Shown here: in pieces, positions 7,491 through 15,599 of the stretch
Numbering within the stretch: the first letter of the stretch is position 1
How the letters are laid out: each line of letters opens with the position of its first letter
Assembly (NCBI GenBank): GCA_020849935.1
Contig: JADZFJ010000426.1
Span: 1 to 29,831, forward strand
From: Crocinitomix sp.
GTDB taxonomy: Bacteria > Bacteroidota > Bacteroidia > Flavobacteriales_D > Crocinitomicaceae
DNA: 29,831 nucleotides
Direction of reading: 5' to 3'
The notes under the pieces: model-generated
Told to the model about the DNA's origin: nothing
What the model saw: only the letters and a program-made list of their open reading frames with translations
Databases searched by the model: none
Position numbers and translations under genes: made by a program

Positions 7491-8524
7491 TAAAAGTAGG
7501 AATAACCGTTGGAGATATTAATGGGATCGGAATTGAGGTCATCCTAAAAGCATTGAATGATCCGAATGTTTACGCAAATTCAATTCCCATAATTTATGGC
7601 TCATCAAAAGTCATTTCGGCGCACAAAAAAGCAATTAACTTACCCGATTTTCAATATTTGGTAATTAAGGACGTTTCTGAAGCCAAACCTAAAAAAGTCA
7701 ACCTGATCAATTGTTGGGAAGAAGATGTACAGGTGGTTTTGGGTGAAAAAAATGCAAATGGGGGAGTTTATGCCTTAAAATCACTCGAAGCTGCTGCAGC
7801 CGATTTAAAAGATCAAAAAATCGATGTTCTAGTGACTGCACCAATCAATAAAGATTGTGTAAGAGATGCTGGGTTTGAGTTTCCAGGACACACCGAATAT
7901 TTAGCCAATATTTCAGGTACCAACGAAGTATTGATGTTTATGGTGGCCGAAGGTTTGCGGGTTGGAGTGGTGACAGGACACATTCCATTGCGAAAAGTGG
8001 CCGAATCAATTACAAAAGAAGCGGTGGAACACAAACTCCGCCTCATGATCAAATCGCTTCAAGAAGATTTTTTAATTCAAAAACCGAAAATTGCGGTGTT
8101 GGGATTAAATCCACATGCAGGCGACCGAGGAACTTTGGGCAACGAAGAAATGGACATCATCAATCCAGTCATCTTAAAGTTAAGAGATGAAGGTGAATTG
8201 GTGTATGGTTCGTATTCTTCCGATGGATTTTTTGGATCGTCTAATTTAAAGAATTTTGATGCCATCCTTTCGATGTATCACGACCAAGGTTTGACAGGAT
8301 TTAAATCAATTTCGTTTGATGAAGGGGTAAATTTTACAGCCGGATTGTCGATTGTACGAACCTCTCCTGACCATGGAACGGCTTATGACATCGCTGGAAA
8401 GGGAATTGCCTCAGAAAGATCCTTTAGAAATGCATATTTTTTAGCTTGTGACGTTCATGATAAACGATTGATATACAAAGAAATGAATATCAATCCATTG
8501 AAAAAGCAAGCAGTAACAACATAG
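7487..8524 (+). CDS. pdxA: 4-hydroxythreonine-4-phosphate dehydrogenase
   Basis: A 345-residue NAD-dependent enzyme of the DXP-dependent pyridoxal 5'-phosphate pathway; it oxidises 4-phosphohydroxy-L-threonine, whose product goes on to PdxJ. Seen features: N-terminal GITVGDINGIGIEV (typical G(D/E)xxGIG(P/I)E), TAPINKDCVRDAGFEFPGHTEYLA with metal ligand His135, GLNPHAGDRG with His210, and MYHDQGL with His265. These three histidines correspond to the metal site of the E. coli enzyme. Length is usual. It overlaps the aminopeptidase gene by 4 bases and is followed after 60 bases by a separately promoted DUF177-rpmF unit. Confidence 0.97.
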   Translation: MIKVGITVGDINGIGIEVILKALNDPNVYANSIPIIYGSSKVISAHKKAINLPDFQYLVIKDVSEAKPKKVNLINCWEEDVQVVLGEKNANGGVYALKSLEAAAADLKDQKIDVLVTAPINKDCVRDAGFEFPGHTEYLANISGTNEVLMFMVAEGLRVGVVTGHIPLRKVAESITKEAVEHKLRLMIKSLQEDFLIQKPKIAVLGLNPHAGDRGTLGNEEMDIINPVILKLRDEGELVYGSYSSDGFFGSSNLKNFDAILSMYHDQGLTGFKSISFDEGVNFTAGLSIVRTSPDHGTAYDIAGKGIASERSFRNAYFLACDVHDKRLIYKEMNINPLKKQAVTT

Positions 8525-8537
8525 AAATTAAAAATCT

Positions 8538-8570
8538 TTTGTTGAAATAAAAATATTATTAATACCTTTG
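8538..8570 (+). promoter_or_regulatory. Bacteroidota-type promoter of the DUF177-rpmF unit
   Basis: TTTG (8538-8541), a 21-base AT-rich spacer and TACCTTTG (8563-8570) match the TTTG / TAnnTTTG consensus of the Bacteroidota primary sigma factor. Transcription should begin roughly 6-8 bases downstream, which leaves a leader of only about ten bases before the GTG at 8585. Confidence 0.75.
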
Positions 8571-8584
8571 CGCCCTGTTTTATC

Positions 8585-9136
8585 GTGGGAAAGAAAAGTG
8601 AATATCAAATTGGATTCTCAGGTTTACTAGATGGTAAGCACAATTTTCACTATAAAATAGGAAACGAGTTCTTTGAGCAATTTGATTATGCGGACATTCA
8701 AGGAGCCAATTTAGAAGTGGAGGCCGTGTTAGAAAAAAAACCTAACATGCTCTTGCTCGAAATTAGCCTCAATGGAAGTTTAACCGTAATGTGTGATCGA
8801 TGCACCGACAGCTTTGAGTTGGAGGTGTCAGGAAAAGACGATGTGATTTATAAATTCACAGATGAAGAATTGGACGATGAAAAAATCATCTGCATTCTTT
8901 CTCACGAAGTGGAAATAGACATCACACTTCCAATCTATGAATTCGCATCGCTGTTATTGCCCGCAAGACGAATCCATAAAAAGGGAGATTGCACCGAAGA
9001 AATGTTGAAGGAAATTGATAATTATTTAATGGTGAAAGCTGATTCAAAGAAAAAAAATGAACCAGCAGAACCAGCAGAAGAAAGTGAAATTGACCCGCGG
9101 TGGTCGAAGTTAAAAGATTTAAAGAACAAAAGTTAA
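8585..9136 (+). CDS. DUF177 (YceD-like) protein, rRNA/L32-associated
   Basis: A 183-residue protein of the DUF177/YceD family. Family marks include the N-terminal [42 protein letters not shown] layout, the CDRC pair within [13 protein letters not shown] (about residues 78-81), and an acidic, low-complexity tail ending near [15 protein letters not shown], which is typical of the family. It uses a GTG start at 8585, chosen because the conserved block begins immediately after it and because a consensus promoter sits just upstream; the next ATG would remove the conserved N-terminus. It precedes rpmF with an 10-base gap, a nearly universal pairing that in other bacteria links YceD to 23S rRNA maturation and L32. 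The molecular role here is inferred from that association. Confidence 0.93.
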   Translation: MGKKSEYQIGFSGLLDGKHNFHYKIGNEFFEQFDYADIQGANLEVEAVLEKKPNMLLLEISLNGSLTVMCDRCTDSFELEVSGKDDVIYKFTDEELDDEKIICILSHEVEIDITLPIYEFASLLLPARRIHKKGDCTEEMLKEIDNYLMVKADSKKKNEPAEPAEESEIDPRWSKLKDLKNKS

Positions 9137-9146
9137 AATACGAACA

Positions 9147-9338
9147 ATGGCACATCCTAAGAGAAAGATATCTAAAACAAGAAGAGATAAAAGAAGAACG
9201 CACAAGAAAGCAGTTGTAGATCATATTTCAACCTGTCCAACAACAGGACAACCACACTTATTTCACAGAGCGCAGTGGCCCGAAGGAAAACTTTACTACA
9301 AAGGTAAAGTTGTAATGGAAAAAGAACTTGCTGATTAA
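9147..9338 (+). CDS. rpmF: 50S ribosomal protein L32
   Basis: A 63-residue, strongly basic ribosomal protein. It begins [21 protein letters not shown], the standard Bacteroidota L32 N-terminus, followed by a short C-terminal stretch with [23 protein letters not shown]. The zinc-binding cysteine set seen in some L32 proteins is missing apart from a single Cys in STCPTTGQ, which is usual for this phylum. It directly follows the DUF177 gene and is closed by a strong terminator, so the two form a bicistronic unit, with fabH downstream under its own promoter. Confidence 0.97.
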   Translation: MAHPKRKISKTRRDKRRTHKKAVVDHISTCPTTGQPHLFHRAQWPEGKLYYKGKVVMEKELAD

Positions 9339-9376
9339 TTCGCCCGAATTAAGGCAATTTAAATTTTAATATTTTT

Positions 9377-9420
9377 GGATAATAGAAAAGTAATCCTTTA
9401 CTTTTCTATTATCCTTTTTT
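9377..9420 (+). terminator. Strong intrinsic terminator after rpmF
   Basis: A perfect 17-bp stem (9377-9393 with 9398-9414) closed by the loop TCCT is followed by a run of six T at 9415-9420. It begins 38 bases after the rpmF stop and separates the ribosomal unit from fabH. Confidence 0.95.
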
Positions 9421-9470
9421 AGTTTGAGGTGTTTTGTAATGTTTAAATAAATTTTGGGGTCTTACCCAAC

Positions 9471-9490
9471 TCATTTCAAGTGTGAAATGA
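9471..9490. promoter_or_regulatory. Candidate operator upstream of fabH
   Basis: TCATTTCA and TGAAATGA form a perfect 8-bp inverted repeat around AGTG. The site lies about 125 bases before the fabH start and after the rpmF terminator, in an otherwise gene-free spacer. Its symmetry and size fit a dimeric regulator site, perhaps for lipid-synthesis control, but no regulator is identifiable. Confidence 0.35.
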
Positions 9491-9589
9491 ATGATTTATT
9501 TAGAGAGTTTTTTAATAGAAATGGGAAAGTATCATTTTTTTTGATAAATTTAACCCCCCTATTTAGTATGGCAAACAACGAAAACGGAT

Positions 9590-9597
9590 TATATTTG
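9590..9597 (+). promoter_or_regulatory. Candidate -7 element of the fabH promoter
   Basis: TATATTTG matches TAnnTTTG and lies 16 bases before the fabH ATG. No clean TTTG is visible at the expected upstream distance, so this is a moderate call. Confidence 0.5.
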
Positions 9598-9613
9598 AAT
9601 ACCAATTAAACGT

Positions 9614-10600
9614 ATGACTAAAATTACAGCCGCAATTACCTCCGTTCAAGGATACGTGCCCGAAAAAATCGTGACGAATTTGGATTTGGAGAAAATGGTC
9701 GATACAAACGATGAATGGATCGTATCACGAACAGGAATCAAAGAAAGAAGAATTGCGGCGCCTGGCGAAGCACTGTCCGATTTTGGGGTAAAAATTATTC
9801 AAGGAATTTGTGAAAAAAGAGGAATATCACCATTAGATATTGATATGGTGATTGTTGGCTCTATTACTGGAGATTATCGGTTTCCAAGTAGTTCCAATGT
9901 CATGTGTGACAAAGCTGGGTGTAAAAATGCGTGGGGATTTGATTTGAGTGCAGCTTGTTCTGGTTTTCTTTACGCTTTAGACGTTGGTCGTGTGTACATC
10001 GAAAATGGCACGTACAAAAAAGTAATTGTCATTGGGGCTGACGTCATGTCAAGTATTTTAAATTATCAAGATCGTGCCACCTGTATTATTTTTGGTGATG
10101 GCGGAGGTGGCGTATTACTCGAACCAAACAATGAAGGTTTTGGAATCATGGATACCATCCTAAAAGCCGATGGTGCCGGTCGTGAATTTTTATTGCAAGA
10201 AGTAGGAGGTTCGAAAGAGCCATTAACAGCAGAAAATATTGGCGAAAATAGACACTTCGTTTTTCAAGAAGGTCAAACAGTTTTTAAACAAGCTGTCACC
10301 AATATGGCCGAAGTCGCGGCAAATATCATGGAGAAAAATCAATTAACCAGTGAAGATGTTGATTGGTTAGTACCTCATCAAGCCAACCTACGAATCATCG
10401 ATGCAACCGCAAAACGAATGGGTGTTGGGAAAGAAAAGGTGATGGTGAATATTGAAAAATTTGGAAATACCACAGCTGGAACAATTCCTTTGTGTCTATG
10501 GGAATGGGAAAGCCAATTAAAAAAAGGAGATAATCTGATTTTAGCGTCGTTTGGAGGTGGCTTCACTTGGGGAGCTATTTATTTAAAATGGGCTTATTAA
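9614..10600 (+). CDS. fabH: Beta-ketoacyl-ACP synthase III (KAS III)
   Basis: A 328-residue condensing enzyme that starts type II fatty-acid synthesis by joining an acyl-CoA primer (often branched in Bacteroidota) to malonyl-ACP. The catalytic triad is complete: Cys115 in LSAACSGFLYAL, His255 in VPHQANLRI, and Asn285 in FGNTTAGTIPL. Other family marks are TNDEWIVSRTGIKERRI (about 31-47) and the C-terminal LASFGGGFTWGA. Length is typical. The gene is followed at once by accB and then accC, so the enzymes making malonyl-CoA and using it for initiation are encoded together. The plsX gene often found next to fabH in other phyla is absent here. Confidence 0.97.
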   Translation: MTKITAAITSVQGYVPEKIVTNLDLEKMVDTNDEWIVSRTGIKERRIAAPGEALSDFGVKIIQGICEKRGISPLDIDMVIVGSITGDYRFPSSSNVMCDKAGCKNAWGFDLSAACSGFLYALDVGRVYIENGTYKKVIVIGADVMSSILNYQDRATCIIFGDGGGGVLLEPNNEGFGIMDTILKADGAGREFLLQEVGGSKEPLTAENIGENRHFVFQEGQTVFKQAVTNMAEVAANIMEKNQLTSEDVDWLVPHQANLRIIDATAKRMGVGKEKVMVNIEKFGNTTAGTIPLCLWEWESQLKKGDNLILASFGGGFTWGAIYLKWAY

Positions 10601-10629
10601 AAAATTACCAAAATCAATTGAATAAAAAT

Positions 10630-11130
10630 ATGAATATGGATAATAGAGAAATTCAAAACCTAATTAAATTCGTATCACGATCAGGGGTAAATGAAGTGAG
10701 TATCGAACAAGGTGATTTTAAAATCACCATCAAAACCGATTCGCCTATTCAAGAACAACAGTTCTACGCACAAACGCAGCATGTGGCACCCGTGCAACAA
10801 ATGCCGGTAGCTCAAGTTCAACAACCTGTTGCTCAAACAACCGCTCCTCAACCTGTCGAACAAGCTCCTAAGTCAGAAAATAATGCAAATTATGTGACCA
10901 TAAAATCACCGATGATTGGAACTTTCTACAGAAAACCATCACCAGATAAAGATGTTTTTGTTAACGTAGGTGATAACATTAGTGTAGGAGATGTGATTTG
11001 TGTAGTTGAAGCAATGAAACTATTTAATGAAATTGAATCGGAAGTAGCAGGAAAAATAGTGAAAGTCCTTGTTGATGATGTTTCACCGATCGAATATGAT
11101 CAACCGTTGTTCTTAATTGATCCTTCTTAG
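10630..11130 (+). CDS. accB: Biotin carboxyl carrier protein of acetyl-CoA carboxylase
   Basis: The chosen ATG at 10630 gives 166 residues; an in-frame ATG at 10567 lies inside fabH and would add a non-conserved tail. The N-terminal part (1-40, MDNREIQNLIKFVSRSGVNEVSIEQGDFKI) is the AccB dimerisation/assembly region. A Q/P/V/A-rich flexible linker spans about 41-83. The C-terminal biotinyl domain (about 88-166) carries the biotinylation motif VEAMKLF with Lys130 as the biotin site. The protein shuttles carboxybiotin between AccC and the AccAD carboxyltransferase. It starts 29 bases after fabH and precedes accC by 89 bases; the latter spacer contains a small hairpin. Confidence 0.96.
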   Translation: MNMDNREIQNLIKFVSRSGVNEVSIEQGDFKITIKTDSPIQEQQFYAQTQHVAPVQQMPVAQVQQPVAQTTAPQPVEQAPKSENNANYVTIKSPMIGTFYRKPSPDKDVFVNVGDNISVGDVICVVEAMKLFNEIESEVAGKIVKVLVDDVSPIEYDQPLFLIDPS

Positions 11131-11177
11131 ATTGAAGCGTCGCCAGACAACGTATAAATAGTATTCACTAAATTTCA

Positions 11178-11196
11178 CGGATATAAAAAATATCCG
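11178..11196 (+). repeat. Small hairpin in the accB-accC spacer
   Basis: CGGATAT and ATATCCG form a perfect 7-bp inverted repeat around AAAAA, 24 bases before the accC start. No T-run follows. It could influence accC translation or the relative amounts of BCCP and biotin carboxylase; function is inferred only from position. Confidence 0.4.
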
Positions 11197-11219
11197 CGGG
11201 ATGTTTAAGAAATGAAAGC

Positions 11220-12563
11220 ATGTTTCAAAAGATCTTAATTGCAAATAGAGGTGAAATTGCACTCCGTGTAATCAGAACCTGTAAAGAAATGGGAATCAAA
11301 ACAGTAGCCGTTTATTCAACTGCTGATAGAGAAAGTTTACATGTTCGATTCGCCGATGAAGCGGTGTGTATTGGTCCACCAGCAAGTAGTCAATCTTACC
11401 TTAATATTGCCCGAATAATTGCGGCTTGTGAGATCACAAATGCGGATGCTGTACATCCTGGTTATGGGTTCTTATCTGAAAACGCAAATTTTTCAAGAGT
11501 TTGCGCCGAAAACGGAATCAAATTTATTGGGGCATCCCCAGAAATGATTGACGGAATGGGAGATAAAGCTTCTGCCAAAGCAACAATGATCAAAGCTGGA
11601 GTGCCATGTATTCCTGGCTCAACTGGTTTATTGGTTGATTTGGAAGACGCGAAACAAACTGCATTGAAAGTTGTTTATCCTGTCATCCTGAAAGCAACTG
11701 CCGGTGGTGGTGGTAAAGGGATGAGAATTGTTTGGTCGGAAGATAAATTAGAAGAGGCTTGGAATTCTGCGAGACAAGAATCGAAAGCAGCGTTTGGAAA
11801 TGATGGAATGTACATGGAAAAATACATCCAAGAGCCTCGCCACATCGAAATTCAAATTGCAGGTGATAAATACGGAAACGTATGTCATCTTTCTGAAAGA
11901 GATTGTTCGATTCAACGAAGACATCAAAAATTAGTGGAGGAAACTCCTTCGCCGTTTATGACGGATAGATTGCGCTCACGAATGGGTAAAGCCGCTATCA
12001 AAGCTGCAAAAGCCGTAAAATATGAAGGCGTAGGAACAGTCGAATTTTTGGTGGACAAAAACCGTGATTTCTATTTTATGGAAATGAATACACGGATTCA
12101 AGTGGAACATACTATTACTGAAGAAGTAATTAATTATGACTTGGTAAAAGAACAAATTAAATTGGCCGCCGGTGAAAAAATTGTTGGTAAAGAATATTTC
12201 CCAACCATGCACGCCATTCAGTGCCGAATCAATGCCGAAGATCCATTTAATGATTTCCGTCCAAGTCCGGGTAAAATAACTGAATATCACGAACCTGGTG
12301 GACACGGAATCCGAATTGACACGCATGTGTATGCAGGATATACGATTCCTCCGTTTTATGATTCGATGATCGCTAAATTAATCACCGTGGCTCAAACGCG
12401 TGAAGAGGCAATTCGAAAAATGGAACGGGCATTGGATGAGTATTTTATCGAAGGAATTAAAACAACTATTCCTTTCCATATCCAATTGATGAAAAATGAA
12501 CAATTCAGAAAAGGTGATTTTACCACCAAATTCATGGAGACATTCGTTATCGAAAAGTATTAA
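11220..12563 (+). CDS. accC: Biotin carboxylase subunit of acetyl-CoA carboxylase
   Basis: A 447-residue ATP-grasp enzyme that carboxylates the biotin on AccB with bicarbonate and ATP. It begins [26 protein letters not shown], the standard N-terminus. The PreATP-grasp domain carries [11 protein letters not shown]; the ATP-grasp domain has the glycine-rich loop [10 protein letters not shown] (about 160-169) and the catalytic/metal segment [18 protein letters not shown] (about 285-302); the C-terminal domain has QCRINAEDP and [15 protein letters not shown]. Length matches AccC rather than the longer propionyl-CoA type proteins. It is the last gene of the fabH-accB-accC unit and is followed by a terminator. 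Confidence 0.97.
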   Translation: MFQKILIANRGEIALRVIRTCKEMGIKTVAVYSTADRESLHVRFADEAVCIGPPASSQSYLNIARIIAACEITNADAVHPGYGFLSENANFSRVCAENGIKFIGASPEMIDGMGDKASAKATMIKAGVPCIPGSTGLLVDLEDAKQTALKVVYPVILKATAGGGGKGMRIVWSEDKLEEAWNSARQESKAAFGNDGMYMEKYIQEPRHIEIQIAGDKYGNVCHLSERDCSIQRRHQKLVEETPSPFMTDRLRSRMGKAAIKAAKAVKYEGVGTVEFLVDKNRDFYFMEMNTRIQVEHTITEEVINYDLVKEQIKLAAGEKIVGKEYFPTMHAIQCRINAEDPFNDFRPSPGKITEYHEPGGHGIRIDTHVYAGYTIPPFYDSMIAKLITVAQTREEAIRKMERALDEYFIEGIKTTIPFHIQLMKNEQFRKGDFTTKFMETFVIEKY

Positions 12564-12593
12564 AAGAATTCGATACTCTTAATCAATTTAGTC

Positions 12594-12630
12594 AATTCCC
12601 CGACCTCTTTTGAAGTCGGGGAATTTTGTT
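12594..12630 (+). terminator. Terminator after accC
   Basis: AATTCCCCGAC pairs perfectly with GTCGGGGAATT (11 bp, 10-base loop) and is followed by TTGTTT. The G+C-rich stem stands out from the AT-rich surroundings. The 3' T-tract is interrupted by one G, so efficiency may be moderate. Confidence 0.8.
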
Positions 12631-12644
12631 TAAATCAAGACAAT

Positions 12645-12676
12645 TTTGTTTTTCAACAAACAATTCAGTAACTTTA
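12645..12676 (+). promoter_or_regulatory. Candidate promoter of the PorP/SprF-like gene
   Basis: TTTG (12645-12648), a 20-base spacer and TAACTTTA (12669-12676) fit the Bacteroidota pattern except for the last base of the -7 box. It is 27 bases before the GTG start. Confidence 0.55.
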
Positions 12677-12703
12677 TAAATTCAAATTCATTAGTTTACT
12701 CGC

Positions 12704-13762
12704 GTGAAAGTTAAATGGCCATATCTCTTGTTGATTTTTTTTCCACTACTTGGGAAAGGGCAAGACATCCATTTTTCTCAAATCACCCGAACCGAATTAT
12801 TAATCAATCCTGCCCTAACAGGGATGTTTGATGGAAATATTCGCGCCACCATGAATTGGAAAGATCAATGGCGTTCAGTCGACAAATCTTTTCGCACCTA
12901 TGCATCTTCCGCCGAATTTTCTTTTGGAAGAGGATTAACCAGACAACCAGCCTATTATGCCGTTGGCATTCACGCCGCAAAGGATGTTTCCGGCGATATT
13001 GAATTAGGGACGACAAATATTGGCGTGAGCGTGAATTCATTAATAAAAATCACACGAAATCAACGGTTTGCAATTGGCGCGCAAACCGCGTACAGCAAAA
13101 CAGGATTTAATCCGGCAGCCATGGAGTGGGGAAGTCAATATTCAGGACTATCTTTCGACCCTTCTTTGTATGATGGAGAAGGAATCGAGTATCAGCCACA
13201 GCAATATTGGGATCTCTCGGCTGGTGTGGCATGGTGGTATCATAAATCCTCCTTATCATCGCCCGCATTTATTCCGTTAGATGCAAAATTTGGAATCGGA
13301 GTTTACCATATCAATCGCCCCGAAAACTCATACGTCATCACACAAACTTCTAGGCTTCCAATGCGCGCTTCATTTCATGGATCAGCCCTTTTTGCCACGC
13401 CGCTAGAAGGGGTCTATTGGTATCCATCAATCAACATGGCGTTTCAAGGACCGCAACACGAAATATTGCCGGGAATTATGGGGAAATTAACCGTAAAACC
13501 AGGATCCAAAATGACAGGAATGGCGGCGGAGCTATCATTGGCAGCAGGGTTTAGCATGCGTTTTACCAACGTTTTTGATGCCATTATTCCACAAGTTTTC
13601 CTCGACTTTAAAACATTTTCAGTAGGGATGTCCTACGATATAAATCTCTCAAATTTAAACCTTGCATCTAATTATCGAGGAGGTTTTGAATTTTCTTTGC
13701 GCTTTACAAACCCAGACGGCTTTACCCACAAAAATCCTTTTAGAAAAGTGGCTACGATTTAA
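12704..13762 (+). CDS. PorP/SprF-family type IX secretion/gliding membrane protein
   Basis: A 352-residue outer-membrane beta-barrel protein of the PorP/SprF family. A GTG start gives a signal peptide (KWPYLLLIFFPLLGKG, cleavage before QDIHFSQ). The mature N-terminus QDIHFSQITRTELLINPALTGMFDGNIRATMNWKDQWRSV is the family signature. Alternating amphipathic strands fill the rest, with GGFEFSLRFTNP near the C-terminus. In other Bacteroidota these proteins work with the T9SS, SprF being needed for surface export of the SprB adhesin, and family members also anchor proteins carrying the gliding-type C-terminal domain. It stands alone here, not in a porPKLMN operon, so it is probably one of several paralogues serving particular cargo such as the two large secreted proteins in this window. 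Confidence 0.92.
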   Translation: MKVKWPYLLLIFFPLLGKGQDIHFSQITRTELLINPALTGMFDGNIRATMNWKDQWRSVDKSFRTYASSAEFSFGRGLTRQPAYYAVGIHAAKDVSGDIELGTTNIGVSVNSLIKITRNQRFAIGAQTAYSKTGFNPAAMEWGSQYSGLSFDPSLYDGEGIEYQPQQYWDLSAGVAWWYHKSSLSSPAFIPLDAKFGIGVYHINRPENSYVITQTSRLPMRASFHGSALFATPLEGVYWYPSINMAFQGPQHEILPGIMGKLTVKPGSKMTGMAAELSLAAGFSMRFTNVFDAIIPQVFLDFKTFSVGMSYDINLSNLNLASNYRGGFEFSLRFTNPDGFTHKNPFRKVATI

Positions 13763-13785
13763 TGCCGATAATTGGAGAGAATTTA

Positions 13786-13793
13786 TATATTTG
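13786..13793 (+). promoter_or_regulatory. Candidate -7 element before the oligopeptide-binding protein gene
   Basis: TATATTTG matches TAnnTTTG and ends 21 bases before the ATG at 13815; it lies in the 52-base gap after the PorP/SprF-like gene. No convincing -33 TTTG accompanies it. Confidence 0.45.
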
Positions 13794-13814
13794 TCTACCT
13801 TATCGAACATTGCC

Positions 13815-15593
13815 ATGAAAAGAATGAGATTTTTTAGTGTCTTAGTAATTCTCCTATCACTAAATGCCTGTGGTGGAGCAGGAGAAGATGAAGCACAAGC
13901 AGACCCAAATAAATTAGTGCCTGTCGAAGGAGGAAAATTTAGTGGAGGTGTGTTAAACATCAATTCAATTGAAGATTACACCAGCCTTTTTCCAGCATCC
14001 ATCAACGATATTTATTCAACCCATATTGCTACGCTTGGATACGAAGGTTTACTGCGTTTAAATCAAAAAACGTTGGAAATCGAATCGTGTGTTGCCGAAT
14101 CCTACACCATCGATAAATCAAAAAAAATATACACATTCAAAATCCGCAAAGGAATTACCTTCTTCGACGATGAATGTTTTGTGGATGGGGTTGGAAGAGA
14201 AGTCACCGCCTCCGATTTTAAATATTGTTTCGAGTTCTTGTGTTCAAATAGTGAATTTAATAAATGGTCATCAATTTTTAGAGATCGGCTCCTTGGCGCA
14301 AATGAGTTTTCAACAGGAAAATCAAAAGAAGTCAAAGGGATTAAAGTACTTGATGAAGGAACACTTGAGTTGACCTTAGTGGAACCTTATGCTGGTTTTC
14401 CTCACTTACTCACCATGGTAGCAACCTCTGTTTACCCAAAAGAAGCGGTTGAAAAATATGGACACAAAGGCATGCAAAATAAAATAATTGGCTGCGGTCC
14501 GTTTATCCCATCCACCATCGAAAATGGTAAAAATGTCCTTTTTGTTAAAAATGAAAAATATTGGCGAAAAGATGAATTTGGAAATAAATTGCCCTTCTTA
14601 AATCAAGTGGCAATTTCATTTATCAAAGATAAAAACGAAGAATTACAAGCCTTTAAAGATGAAAAATTAGACATGGTTTGGGGAATTCCGGTCGAGGAAG
14701 TGCAAAACATCATGGGAACCTTGGAAGAGGCAAAAGATGGTAAAAATACGGAGTTCGAAGTTCAATCCATCAATAGTTTGAATGTTCAGTATTATGGATT
14801 TCTAAACACAAGCGAAGTATTCAAAGATGTCCGTGTCCGAAAAGCATTTAATTATGCCATTGACCGTGATTCGTTAGTGGATTTTATCCTATTAGGCGAA
14901 GGTATTCCGGCACATCACGGGTTTGTTCCTGAAATGAAAGGGTATCCAAGTAAATCCGTAAAAGGTTTTGATTTTGACTTGGCCATGGCAAAAAAATTAA
15001 TGTCCGAGGCAGGGTATCCTGGAGGAAAAGGTTTTCCTGAGATTACCTTAAATTTAAATGCCAGTGGAGGAATTAATGAAAAAGTGGCGGATGCACTTAC
15101 AGGAATGCTCAATGAAAATTTAGGAATTAACATTAAACTTCAGTTGATGCCAATGTCGGAACTACATCCTAAAGTAGAAAAAGGGCAGTTGGATTTTTGG
15201 CGATTTGGTTGGATTGCAGATTATCCAGATCCTTCCAATTTCCTCTATTTGTTTCACAGTAAAAATATTGGCGCACCTAACGAAGCTTCGGTCAATTATT
15301 TCCGTTATTCAAATCCATTATTCGATAAAATGTACGAGGCATCTTTACGAGAAATTGACCTAGAAAAACGAATGGAATTGTATGCATTAGCCGATCAAAT
15401 CCTCATGGATGATGCTGTAATAATGCCACTCTATTTTAATTTAGACATTCGTTTAATCGATCCGAATTTGAAAGATTATGACATTAACGAAATGCAATAC
15501 CAAGATTTGGCGGTAGTTTATTACAAAATAGAATCTAAGGCAACGAAAGAAAACGTACGTGTGTACGAAAATTTGGCGCCGGAAGAAGAATAA
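13815..15593 (+). CDS. ABC transporter oligopeptide-binding lipoprotein (SBP family 5)
   Basis: Starting at the ATG at 13815 gives 592 residues; an upstream in-frame start at 13662 lies within the previous gene and would bury the signal peptide. The N-terminus is a lipoprotein signal (basic MKRMR, hydrophobic FFSVLVILLSL, lipobox LNAC), so the protein should be lipid-anchored. The body matches DppA/OppA-like solute-binding proteins: LGYEGLLRLNQKTLEIESCVAESY, YTFKIRKGITFFDDECF, TASDFKYCFEF, IGCGPF, VRKAFNYAIDRD and FWRFGWIADYPDPSNFL. It captures peptides for import through a permease complex. No permease or ATPase gene is adjacent, so it either works with components encoded elsewhere or has a sensing role. 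It converges with asd, only six bases apart. Confidence 0.93.
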   Translation: MKRMRFFSVLVILLSLNACGGAGEDEAQADPNKLVPVEGGKFSGGVLNINSIEDYTSLFPASINDIYSTHIATLGYEGLLRLNQKTLEIESCVAESYTIDKSKKIYTFKIRKGITFFDDECFVDGVGREVTASDFKYCFEFLCSNSEFNKWSSIFRDRLLGANEFSTGKSKEVKGIKVLDEGTLELTLVEPYAGFPHLLTMVATSVYPKEAVEKYGHKGMQNKIIGCGPFIPSTIENGKNVLFVKNEKYWRKDEFGNKLPFLNQVAISFIKDKNEELQAFKDEKLDMVWGIPVEEVQNIMGTLEEAKDGKNTEFEVQSINSLNVQYYGFLNTSEVFKDVRVRKAFNYAIDRDSLVDFILLGEGIPAHHGFVPEMKGYPSKSVKGFDFDLAMAKKLMSEAGYPGGKGFPEITLNLNASGGINEKVADALTGMLNENLGINIKLQLMPMSELHPKVEKGQLDFWRFGWIADYPDPSNFLYLFHSKNIGAPNEASVNYFRYSNPLFDKMYEASLREIDLEKRMELYALADQILMDDAVIMPLYFNLDIRLIDPNLKDYDINEMQYQDLAVVYYKIESKATKENVRVYENLAPEEE

Positions 15594-15599
15594 GCTGAT

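Noticed and set aside
9568..9609. 13-codon mini-ORF (MANNENGLYLNTN) before fabH
   Set aside because: It spans the candidate fabH promoter box, so it lies upstream of the likely transcript start; a leader peptide is not supported.
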